A stretch of 8,019 nucleotides of DNA from Thermoprotei archaeon (GTDB lineage Archaea > Thermoproteota > Thermoprotei_A > Sulfolobales > Ignisphaeraceae). Numbering within the stretch: the stretch's first letter is position 1; each line of letters starts with the position of its first letter. Below the pieces are notes generated by a model. The model was not told the DNA's origin. It was given only the letters and a program-made list of their open reading frames with translations, and did no database searches. The position numbers were made by a program, and so were the translations under genes. Positions 1-5,722 of this stretch are shown here, piece after piece. The stretch is from assembly GCA_003661775.1 (NCBI GenBank), contig QMWT01000047.1, forward strand, positions 1-8,019, given 5' to 3'.

Positions 1-569
1 ATATTAACAACTTCACCGAGCGTGGCATATAGTCTGACAGAGCCAGATTCCTCGTCCGATATGAGCTTGTCAACAGCAGGTTCGAGAAGCTTTATACTCA
101 GCACTTCCTCGAGTTTGCGCGCAAGCTCTATGGTAGGTCTAAGCTTACCCGATTCTATCCTCTTAATAGTGTTCTCACTCTCCTTGACTTTAAGTGCTAG
201 GACTTTCTGACTCCATCCAAGACGTTCACGCGCCCTTCGAATTCTCTCCGCGTAATCGTCTACAAGCTCATAGTTTTCTTCAACTCTCCTTACTGTCCTG
301 CGCCTCTGTGAAACAACCAGCTGTGGACGGCTAGAAGCGATGCTTCTAGAACCACTACTCACGCGAGCACCTGCACTACTTGCCAAACCTATAGATTTTC
401 GCCCTGCTGTTATAGAGGTAGACTCAATTCTCCTAGACTTAACAAGCTTCTCGTAACACCTAGGACAGACAATCAGTGTTGCATTATCGACGAGAACCTT
501 CCTAGCTTCGCGCTCAGCAATCTCAGTGCCGCACATCTCGCAAAATACCTTTCTTGTTACCGGAAACAA
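1..569 (-). CDS. mbf1: Multiprotein bridging factor 1 (MBF1), 3' end cut by window edge
   Basis: My translation of the minus strand gives 189 codons running off the left edge. Residues about 8-40 form a zinc ribbon with Cys pairs C10/C13 and C35/C38. Residues about 46-96 are a basic, Ser/Gly/Ala-rich linker. Residues about 103-165 are a Cro/C1-type helix-turn-helix (RIRRARERLGWSQ, then NTIKRIESGKLRPT). This order is diagnostic of archaeal MBF1. Known of the family: in eukaryotes it bridges activators and TBP; archaeal MBF1 has been reported to bind the 30S ribosomal subunit, so a translation role is likely. The start is TTG at 569: it is the first start-type codon after an in-frame TAA upstream, GGGGATGG precedes it, and the only nearby ATG (536) would lose the first zinc Cys. 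The gene is probably complete within a few codons of the edge. It is divergent from PAN and seems to share a promoter element with it. Confidence 0.9.
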   Translation of the reverse strand, partial: MFPVTRKVFCEMCGTEIAEREARKVLVDNATLIVCPRCYEKLVKSRRIESTSITAGRKSIGLASSAGARVSSGSRSIASSRPQLVVSQRRRTVRRVEENYELVDDYAERIRRARERLGWSQKVLALKVKESENTIKRIESGKLRPTIELARKLEEVLSIKLLEPAVDKLISDEESGSVRLYATLGEVVN

Positions 570-591
570 CCCGTTCCATCCCCAATGTTGC

Positions 592-606
592 CTTACTGTG
601 GGTAAG
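592..606. repeat. Short inverted repeat in the mbf1-PAN divergent region
   Basis: CTTAC at 592-596 and GTAAG at 602-606 are perfect inverted arms around the 5-base spacer TGTGG. The element abuts the shared A/T-rich TATA-like tract and lies just upstream of the expected mbf1 transcription start, where a repressor or autoregulator could sit. Arms of 5 bp also arise by chance, so a regulatory role is only a suggestion. Confidence 0.25.
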
Positions 607-615
607 TATTTTTAG
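606..615. promoter_or_regulatory. Shared TATA-like element for mbf1 (minus) and PAN (plus)
   Basis: The intergenic gap holds one good A/T-rich element: GTATTTTTAG on the plus strand, CTAAAAATAC on the minus strand. Its centre is about 45 bases before the PAN ATG and about 42 bases before the mbf1 TTG. With archaeal initiation about 25 bases after the TATA centre, both mRNAs would have leaders of roughly 15-20 bases. No second convincing TATA box is visible in the gap. Inference from position and composition only. Confidence 0.45.
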
Positions 616-655
616 TTTTCACTGCTAAACAAAAGTTGTTGTTGGGGCCTAGAGT

Positions 656-1861
656 ATGTCAGCTGATAGTCAGGGATACGAGGAAGTCAACTATATTAAA
701 TATCTCGAGCAGAGAGTAAGAGAGCTAGAACTTGAGGTCGGCCATCTAAGGGGACTTATAGCAAAGTACAAAGAGGATATAGAGTACTATAAGTCCCAGA
801 TAGACAAGCTACTAGCACCACCCCTAATCGAGGCTACGTTCATACAGCTACTACCTGATAGAAGGGCTATAGTGAAGAGCAGTACTGGTCCTACCCTAAT
901 AGTCCACATACTTGATAGTGTCGATATATCTAAACTTCGTCCGGGAACCCCGGTAGCGCTAAATCAGCGAGGCTCGACTATTGTAGACATCCTGCCTCAG
1001 AGAGAAGATCCCTATGTAAAAGCTATGGAAGTTGTTGAGAAACCTAAAACCCGCTATATAGATATAGGAGGTCTTAATGAGCAAGTAAAAGAGCTCAGGG
1101 AAGTCGTTGAGCTGCCTTTAAGAAGCCCTGAGCTTTTCAAAGCTATGGGGATAGAGCCTCCCAAAGGTGTGCTTCTTTACGGACCGCCGGGCTGTGGGAA
1201 AACTCTTCTAGCACGTGCCGTAGCAGGTGAGAGCAACGCTACGTTCATAAGGCTAGTCGCATCCGAGCTTGCACAAAAGTTCATAGGAGAAGGTGCTAGG
1301 CTTGTTCGAGAACTATTCTCCTTAGCTCGGCGCAAAGCTCCTGCGATAGTACTTATAGACGAGATCGATGCTATCGGAGCAAAGAGACTTGACGTGGGGA
1401 CTACTGGCGAGAGGGAGATTCATAGAACACTGACGCAGCTACTAGCAGAGCTTGATGGATTTGATCCGCTGGACCGCGTTAAGGTCATAGCTACAACTAA
1501 CCGCATTGATATATTAGACCCTGCGCTTCTAAGACCTGGCAGATTCGATAAATTAATTGAAGTGCCTCCCCCTGACCTAAGAGGCAGAGTAGAGATCTTT
1601 AAGGTTCATACACGGAAAATGCCTTTGCATAAGGATGTAGACTTATTCATTCTTGCAGTGAAGACCGAAGGTGCTACTGGTGCTGATATAAAGGCTATAT
1701 GCACTGAAGCAGGGCTCAACGCGATCAGGAATGGACAGAGGGTTGTCACCATGGAGGACTTCGACAATGCTATAGCTCGGGTGCTGAAGAAACGCTTCAG
1801 ACCTTACACCCACACATCTTCCAGTAGTAGCAAACAGAGGCAGAGCTCTTTATGGATGTAA
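656..1861 (+). CDS. pan: Proteasome-activating nucleotidase (PAN)
   Basis: A 401-residue AAA+ ATPase of normal PAN length. It forms a hexamer that unfolds proteins and feeds them into the 20S proteasome in the cytoplasm. Order of parts: N-terminal coiled coil (about 11-52, heptad-like Leu/Ile/Tyr), a PP linker at 55-56, an OB-fold subcomplex domain (about 57-113), then the ATPase. Walker A is GPPGCGKT (176-183), the aromatic pore loop KFIGEG (208-213), Walker B IVLIDEID (231-238), sensor-1 N282, and the second region of homology ends ALLRPGRFD with Arg fingers R293 and R296. A Ser-rich flexible tail (about 385-398) ends LWM. Proteasome activators usually end in Hb-Tyr-X, so Trp replaces the usual Tyr here. 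The ATG is preceded by a weak GGGG (644-647). It is followed after 43 bases by the C2-PUA gene and then the PAC2 gene, probably one operon. The complete set of PAN domains makes a CDC48-type or other AAA protein unlikely. Confidence 0.96.
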   Translation: MSADSQGYEEVNYIKYLEQRVRELELEVGHLRGLIAKYKEDIEYYKSQIDKLLAPPLIEATFIQLLPDRRAIVKSSTGPTLIVHILDSVDISKLRPGTPVALNQRGSTIVDILPQREDPYVKAMEVVEKPKTRYIDIGGLNEQVKELREVVELPLRSPELFKAMGIEPPKGVLLYGPPGCGKTLLARAVAGESNATFIRLVASELAQKFIGEGARLVRELFSLARRKAPAIVLIDEIDAIGAKRLDVGTTGEREIHRTLTQLLAELDGFDPLDRVKVIATTNRIDILDPALLRPGRFDKLIEVPPPDLRGRVEIFKVHTRKMPLHKDVDLFILAVKTEGATGADIKAICTEAGLNAIRNGQRVVTMEDFDNAIARVLKKRFRPYTHTSSSSSKQRQSSLWM

Positions 1862-1893
1862 GGTTCGACTCTAAAAACTCAGTTCTAAAGCAC

Positions 1894-1897
1894 GGTG
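1894..1897 (+). promoter_or_regulatory. Ribosome binding site deciding the TTG start of the C2-PUA gene
   Basis: GGTG, matching part of the archaeal Shine-Dalgarno GGAGGTGAT, lies 7 bases before TTG 1905. No start-type codon occurs in frame between the upstream TAA (1872-1874) and this TTG. The ATG at 1910 is in another frame. The site therefore supports a TTG start. Confidence 0.55.
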
Positions 1898-1904
1898 TCA
1901 TAGA

Positions 1905-2399
1905 TTGAAATGCGTAGAAGCCACTGATTCTGATAGAGATTTTCTAAGAATGCTCCTAGACTACAACCTTGTTCCCGGCGCTGGCAATGCCTTGGACTAC
2001 TTCGATACTCTTGAACTATGCTTTTCGGAAACAACTGCAAAGTTAAGATACGTCAAGAGCGAATGGGGAACAATTATGACAATCAGGGCAGGCGATATGC
2101 ATGTGATACCGAGAATCCCCCTTGCTTTAACTCTACAAAGAATAGTACCGCACCCTAAATTGAGGGTAGTGGTAGCAGATGAAATAGCTGATGATATCCC
2201 CGAGGGCGGAACAGTATTCTCACGCCACATCATAGAGATTGATAGTGAACTTAGAGCAGGTGACGAAGCTTTGTTAGTTAACGAACATGATAGGTTAATA
2301 GGAGTAGTCACATTACGTCTATCACCCCAGGAAATCCTCTTCTTTACCCAGGGAGCTGCAGGTATTCTTAGAGAACGCATAAAGAAGGTGACAAAATAA
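1905..2399 (+). CDS. Stand-alone C2-PUA protein, resembling the missing C-terminus of archaeosine TGT
   Basis: A 164-residue cytoplasmic protein. The C-terminal part (about 86-160) is a PUA RNA-binding fold: RVVVADE at the first strand, GGTVFSRHI, then DSELRAGDEALLVNEHDRLIG, and a final segment ending in AAGILRERI. The N-terminal part (about 12-85, with LLDYNLVPGAGNALDYF near its start) resembles the C2 patch-forming domain that precedes PUA in archaeal tRNA-guanine transglycosylase and in archaeosine synthase ArcS. Comparison is from memory of those families, with no alignment run. The tgtA gene in this same window lacks both domains, so this protein may be its detached tRNA-binding module acting in trans. 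Start is TTG with GGTG 7 bases upstream; an ATG at residue 16 would cut into C2. Its stop overlaps the PAC2 start by one base, so the two are translationally coupled. It could instead be an ArcS-derived or unrelated PUA protein. Confidence 0.8.
   Translation: MKCVEATDSDRDFLRMLLDYNLVPGAGNALDYFDTLELCFSETTAKLRYVKSEWGTIMTIRAGDMHVIPRIPLALTLQRIVPHPKLRVVVADEIADDIPEGGTVFSRHIIEIDSELRAGDEALLVNEHDRLIGVVTLRLSPQEILFFTQGAAGILRERIKKVTK
2387..2391 (+). promoter_or_regulatory. Ribosome binding site of the PAC2 gene
   Basis: GGTGA lies inside the last codons of the C2-PUA gene, 7 bases before the PAC2 ATG. It fits the archaeal anti-Shine-Dalgarno sequence well and fixes the PAC2 start at 2399, within the overlapping TAATG. 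Confidence 0.7.
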
Positions 2400-3136
2400 T
2401 GAAGATAAGAACCAAGAGAGTTACATTAGAAGTAGATGAAGGCAAACTAAGCATTGATAGCGTGAAGTTTCTGATCACGGGATTTCAGGGATTTGGTGCG
2501 GTTGGACAATTAGCGAGCAAGTATCTCACTAAAACTCTGCACCTAATAAGGATAGGGTACATAATACCTTCGGTCATACCTGATTTCACATCACTCGAAG
2601 ATTATGGACTCACATTACCGCACGAGATATTTGCCAACAATGAATTGAAAATTATCACCATAGTTAATCACGTGAACCCGTCTAGGAGGGACTTGACGGA
2701 TTACACAAACGTCGTAGTAGAATTCGTCAAAAAATTGAATACAGGTCACGTACTGTTAATAGGAGGACTCGATGAACGATTCAAAGAAGGTGATGAGAAG
2801 TACCGCTGGTTACCAACATCTAAAGCTACATTAAGATTAAATGCACCGTTGTTTATGAAGGGGCCATACATAGTGGGCCCCCTCGCATCGTTGCTCATAG
2901 CTTTCGAGTTGCACAGCATACCTGCCATCACAATACTTCCCTATACACAGCCGAGTAGAAGAGTAGACCCACGAGCAGCTGCAGTGGCAATAGAGGTAAT
3001 ATCTTCACTACTAGGCACGGAAATACCAACACATGAATTGATTGAGTATGCTGAATATCTAGAAAAAGCTGAGGAAGAAGTAAGAAAAATGCTAAGCACG
3101 CAAGAAAGAAGTACACGAGATAAAATGTACATGTAG
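2399..3136 (+). CDS. pbaA: PAC2-family proteasome assembly chaperone (PbaA-like)
   Basis: A 245-residue PAC2-family protein (COG1938/COG2047 type). The N-terminal glycine motif GFQGFGAVG (28-36), the central VLLIGGL (118-124), PYIVGPLASLL (156-166) and ILPYTQPSRRVDPRAAA (179-195) are typical, and the C-terminal region is helical and charged. Archaeal PbaA forms a ring that binds the 20S proteasome alpha ring through a C-terminal Hb-Tyr-X tail. This protein ends MYM (243-245), a perfect match to that tail, after a flexible charged stretch. That favours a PbaA-type chaperone over PbaB or an unrelated PAC2 paralogue. It starts at the ATG in TAATG, overlapping the C2-PUA stop by one base, with GGTGA 7 bases upstream. 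Being downstream of PAN, it probably belongs to a proteasome operon. It converges on tgtA across only 16 bases. The family is firm; the exact subtype is inferred. Confidence 0.87.
   Translation: MKIRTKRVTLEVDEGKLSIDSVKFLITGFQGFGAVGQLASKYLTKTLHLIRIGYIIPSVIPDFTSLEDYGLTLPHEIFANNELKIITIVNHVNPSRRDLTDYTNVVVEFVKKLNTGHVLLIGGLDERFKEGDEKYRWLPTSKATLRLNAPLFMKGPYIVGPLASLLIAFELHSIPAITILPYTQPSRRVDPRAAAVAIEVISSLLGTEIPTHELIEYAEYLEKAEEEVRKMLSTQERSTRDKMYM
3085..3089 (-). terminator. Possible U-tract terminator of the lsm-tgtA transcript
   Basis: On the minus strand a run of five T lies about 65 bases past the tgtA stop, among several T-rich patches (TTTT at 3122-3125, CTTCTTTCTT further on). Archaeal termination often uses U-rich runs without a hairpin. 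The tract lies within the 3' end of the PAC2 gene, so the transcripts would overlap. Weak evidence. Confidence 0.25.
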
Positions 3137-3152
3137 TTCCAAGGTGTTAGCT

Positions 3153-4784
3153 CTACTCTAATCGCAATGAATCGCAGGCAGAACTTCCATATAAACTACA
3201 GCATTCAATCTCGAGAATCTTGATCTGTATATCTTTGTCTACGTACCTACACATTACCTTGATTTCCGTACTTAGCCTCTTAACCAGATACTCACACCAT
3301 CCACAATTCTTCAGATTCACTAGAGTGATCTCTGCAACATCCTTAATCACACCGTACAACATCTCCATAAGCAAGTTCACTACATCCTCGATCTCATCAC
3401 GCCTAACGACGAATTTCGACTCATATTGAGACCATGGGTACGTTTCCGATAACTGTAATGGTACATAGCCCAACGGCGGAACTATGCATATAACCTCGCT
3501 CCCCCTAGGAATGCTGCCAAGCAATGCCTTCACAAGTCTAGACTTCGAGTAAGGCTTGTCGAACGGAACTCCCGGTACTAATACAAGTTTTTGACCTCTC
3601 AACCTTCTCAACATCGCCTGCTCTAGACGTATTCTCCTCCTGATGACACGCGGCCTTTGCACACTCTCGATACCATATATGAACAGTGCTCTTACAATAC
3701 CTTTTGAACTCACGTCAAAACGTTCAATATACTTGTAGTACCGTCTCATAGTGTCAAAAGCTCGTTTTAATGTAGGATGCATTCTACTCTTCAACTCTAA
3801 GTACTCCCATAATCTCCCTTCACGTATAGCTATCCGAGTACGTTTAATCTCTCTTATAAGAACGTGGAGGTTGTGTAGCGCTATCAATTTCACACGCTTA
3901 CTACGTTCAAGCTCCATTAGATCCTTGGGGGAGTACTTACTACACACTGGACACTCGCAGGGAAATTCGTCGAGCTCATTGACCCTGTAGGTACCGCCCT
4001 CAGTCATGTATCTTTCATCTCGCGCATAGAGTACATAGCTCGCAGAGTCAAACGTATCAACTCCAAGAGCTGCTGCGAAAGGTATTATCATTGGGTGGCC
4101 TGCCCCAAAGAGGTGCACTGGCTTATCCGGTGGCAGAATACTCTTCGCTGCAACTATCATCTCTACAAGCTTATCAAACATATAGTTCTCCATTACGGTT
4201 ACAGGACTTCCAATTCCGTAGATCGTATAACCCGCTATCTTACATGCTTCAGCAGCGGAGGTCTTGATTAAATCCGTATAAACACCTCCTTGTATAGGCA
4301 ATACCCAGAGCGTTGAGGAGCATCTACTAACTAAGTCGGCAACCTCCTGAGCTCTCTGTAAGGTCTCTCTTACACTTCTCAATGCTTCTTCTCTGGTGGC
4401 ATCATACGATGTAGGTATATCGAGAATTACACCTATGTCACTTCCCATATTGCACTGAAACTCTACGATTTCTCTATTTGTTACATCAATATTGCCATAT
4501 CTGAGAATTTGATAAGCGCCTGAGTCTGTCATTATAATACCGTCGAAGTTGAGAAACTTGTGAATCCCTAACCTTAACACTTCTTCGCGAAAATGTCTCC
4601 AGAGGAAGTAAGCATTCGTGATTATGTTGTCAAAACCCAAATCCTTAATTTCGTTTAAAGGTAAGTCTTGCTTCCTGAGGTCGATAACAGGGAAAAATGC
4701 CGGTGTAGTTAAATCACCGTTTCGTGTTCTTAATACGGCTATCCTTCCCGCTAGGTCTTTATCCTTGATAGTGAATGCGTTCAT
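3153..4784 (-). CDS. tgtA: tRNA-guanine(15) transglycosylase (archaeosine TGT) lacking the C2-PUA region
   Basis: A 543-residue enzyme that exchanges guanine 15 in the tRNA D-loop for preQ0, the first tRNA-bound step to archaeosine. The catalytic TIM barrel fills about residues 1-345. TDSGAYQ carries the catalytic Asp D87, DTFDSASY carries the nucleophile D246, and PIQGG (163-167) lies in the substrate pocket. Zinc ligands are C276, C278, C281 and H304, with the same 23-residue Cys-to-His spacing I recall for the Pyrococcus enzyme. Residues about 350-490 match the C1 region in position and type. After that, the usual C2 and PUA domains (the Pyrococcus protein is 582 residues) are absent; a Cys-rich tail (CGWC at 494-497, C512, C528, C529, C537) ends the protein. 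The ATG lies three bases after the lsm stop, with GAGGAG as ribosome binding site, so lsm and tgtA form an operon. Function is firm; the missing tRNA-binding domains may be supplied by the gene at 1905-2399. Confidence 0.95.
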   Translation of the reverse strand: MNAFTIKDKDLAGRIAVLRTRNGDLTTPAFFPVIDLRKQDLPLNEIKDLGFDNIITNAYFLWRHFREEVLRLGIHKFLNFDGIIMTDSGAYQILRYGNIDVTNREIVEFQCNMGSDIGVILDIPTSYDATREEALRSVRETLQRAQEVADLVSRCSSTLWVLPIQGGVYTDLIKTSAAEACKIAGYTIYGIGSPVTVMENYMFDKLVEMIVAAKSILPPDKPVHLFGAGHPMIIPFAAALGVDTFDSASYVLYARDERYMTEGGTYRVNELDEFPCECPVCSKYSPKDLMELERSKRVKLIALHNLHVLIREIKRTRIAIREGRLWEYLELKSRMHPTLKRAFDTMRRYYKYIERFDVSSKGIVRALFIYGIESVQRPRVIRRRIRLEQAMLRRLRGQKLVLVPGVPFDKPYSKSRLVKALLGSIPRGSEVICIVPPLGYVPLQLSETYPWSQYESKFVVRRDEIEDVVNLLMEMLYGVIKDVAEITLVNLKNCGWCEYLVKRLSTEIKVMCRYVDKDIQIKILEIECCSLYGSSACDSLRLE

Positions 4785-4787
4785 AAC

Positions 4788-5243
4788 CTATGCGCTCCTC
4801 TTCTTCATAGCTATGTACTCTTGGTATATATCAAATATCTTCTGGGCTAGACTGCCAGCGCCTTCAACACCAGATTCAGTTACCTTAATTCTTTCGTAAA
4901 CGGTCACAGCGTTGATCTCGGGTATTACTCTCACACTCCCTGGAGGCAGATTTAACCTCTCAATTAGGAATTTACGAAATTCCTCGGCATCAAAGAGCGG
5001 CCTTTCAACAACCAAGATTTCAGAAATTCGAGAACCCGCGATTATCACTCGATGAACCTTTCTACCGTCTGACGACTCCGCATCACCTAATATTATGTGC
5101 AAAGCACTTTGGTCATATCCTAGTAACGTACCCACATAACTCTTACCGTCAACTAGCCTGACCTCCACCTTCTTATCTAACAATTTATTAAGCTCCTGCG
5201 TTATGCCTCGTCCCGCGATGCTCACACTATTCACCAGACGCAT
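4788..5243 (-). CDS. Sm-like archaeal protein with C-terminal extension (SmAP3-like Lsm)
   Basis: A 151-residue protein. Residues about 13-80 are an Lsm/Sm fold: a short N-terminal helix (ITQELNKLLDK), strands with VEVRLVDGKSYVGTLLGYD (Sm1, D32-G33 turn and G38) and HRVIIAGSRISEILV (Sm2). Residues about 84-147 form a second domain with predicted helices, and this size and layout recall SmAP3 of crenarchaea or Lsm12-type proteins with an anticodon-binding-like domain. Lsm rings bind U-rich RNA. Here the Sm1 residue that is usually Asn is His (H49) and the Sm2 Arg-Gly is Ala-Gly (A69-G70), so classic U binding may be weakened. Start is ATG 5243, about 40 bases after a TATA box shared with rpo8. 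It is the first gene of an lsm-tgtA operon with a 3-base gap, which suggests an RNA or tRNA-related role. The family is clear; the exact function is not known. Confidence 0.85.
   Translation of the reverse strand: MRLVNSVSIAGRGITQELNKLLDKKVEVRLVDGKSYVGTLLGYDQSALHIILGDAESSDGRKVHRVIIAGSRISEILVVERPLFDAEEFRKFLIERLNLPPGSVRVIPEINAVTVYERIKVTESGVEGAGSLAQKIFDIYQEYIAMKKRSA
4795..4800 (-). promoter_or_regulatory. Ribosome binding site of tgtA inside the lsm 3' end
   Basis: The minus strand reads GAGGAG, 10 bases before the tgtA ATG and within the last lsm codons. It supports the ATG at 4784 and coupled translation of the two genes. Confidence 0.5.
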
Positions 5244-5279
5244 TTTTGCTCTTCTAGTATAAATAACGTATTGATGTAG

Positions 5280-5287
5280 CTTATAAG
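5280..5287. promoter_or_regulatory. Palindromic TATA box shared by lsm (minus) and rpo8 (plus)
   Basis: CTTATAAG reads the same on both strands and is a strong archaeal TATA box. Its centre is 40.5 bases from the lsm ATG (5243) and 39.5 bases from the internal rpo8 ATG (5323). Starts about 25 bases away would give a leader of about 15 bases for lsm. For rpo8 they would fall at about 5309, practically at the GTG at 5311. Each side has only weak alternative A/T-rich elements. The positions strongly suggest one bidirectional core promoter, though no transcript data are available. Confidence 0.6.
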
Positions 5288-5310
5288 GTACCCCAAAAAA
5301 CGTTTAATCG

Positions 5311-5679
5311 GTGCAACAAATAATGAAACTGTCATGCAATGTCGCTGAGGTGCAACGTTCCCTAGTACCGAACGTATCTATACTAACAATAGACTGCAGT
5401 GGCGGAGTATCCGTAAAGATGGACATACACGATGAAGTCAACACCGTCGATAAAGGTGACCGCATACTCTTTACGATATCTAAAGAAGTTCCCAAATTTG
5501 AAGAAGGAAGAGATTTCGTAGCTTCAGGATACGTTATAAAATTCAAAGAAGAGGGTGATAGGAGGAAGATGATAGTTAGTTTGTGGGGCTTTGTAGTTAT
5601 CATTGAGAGTAGAAACCCCGACGTCTTCAAGGAGTTCAGACCCATGGATAAGGTCTATGTTAAAATAGCCAAACTCTAA
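5311..5679 (+). CDS. rpo8: Probable RNA polymerase subunit Rpo8 (RpoG, Rpb8 homologue)
   Basis: A 122-residue small protein resembling the crenarchaeal and korarchaeal homologue of eukaryotic Rpb8, a peripheral subunit of RNA polymerase with a duplicated OB-like barrel. Supporting segments are VPNVSILTIDC (19-29), DIHDEVNTVDKGDRILFTISKEVP (38-61, first barrel), GRDFVASGYVIKF (66-78), the characteristic SLWGFVVIIES (90-100), and MDKVYVKIAKL at the end (112-122). Length fits the family (about 110-150). No membrane segment or signal is present. Start is uncertain: GTG 5311 lies right where transcription from the TATA box at 5280-5287 would begin (leaderless), while ATG 5323 would have GGTG (5310-5313) 9 bases upstream and lose only four residues. 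It is divergent from lsm and followed by an ATPase gene that seems to have its own promoter. Identified from memory of the family, without a search. Confidence 0.72.
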   Translation: MQQIMKLSCNVAEVQRSLVPNVSILTIDCSGGVSVKMDIHDEVNTVDKGDRILFTISKEVPKFEEGRDFVASGYVIKFKEEGDRRKMIVSLWGFVVIIESRNPDVFKEFRPMDKVYVKIAKL

Positions 5680-5694
5680 CCGTTCACAAAACAC

Positions 5695-5702
5695 TATTAA
5701 AA
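5695..5702 (+). promoter_or_regulatory. TATA box predicting a leaderless mRNA for the HerA-like ATPase
   Basis: TATTAAAA, preceded by A-rich CACAAAACAC, is centred about 24.5 bases before ATG 5723. That is the normal TATA-to-start distance in archaea, so transcription should begin at or next to the A of the ATG. The only G-rich stretch, AGGGG, sits one base from the ATG, too close to act as a ribosome binding site. Confidence 0.55.
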
Positions 5703-5722
5703 CATACATTAATTCTAGGGGC

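Noticed and set aside
1871..1878. CTAAAAAC as a separate TATA box for the C2-PUA gene
   Set aside because: It would start transcription near 1899, after the GGTG ribosome binding site (1894-1897) that supports the TTG start. Read-through from PAN explains the spacing better, though this is not excluded.
2183..2200. CTGATGATAT as box C of a C/D guide RNA
   Set aside because: It lies within the PUA coding sequence and I found no properly spaced box D, C' or D' partners.
1997..2380. Minus-strand open frame of 127 codons inside the C2-PUA gene
   Set aside because: It is a shadow of a gene with clear PUA motifs and has no motif of its own.
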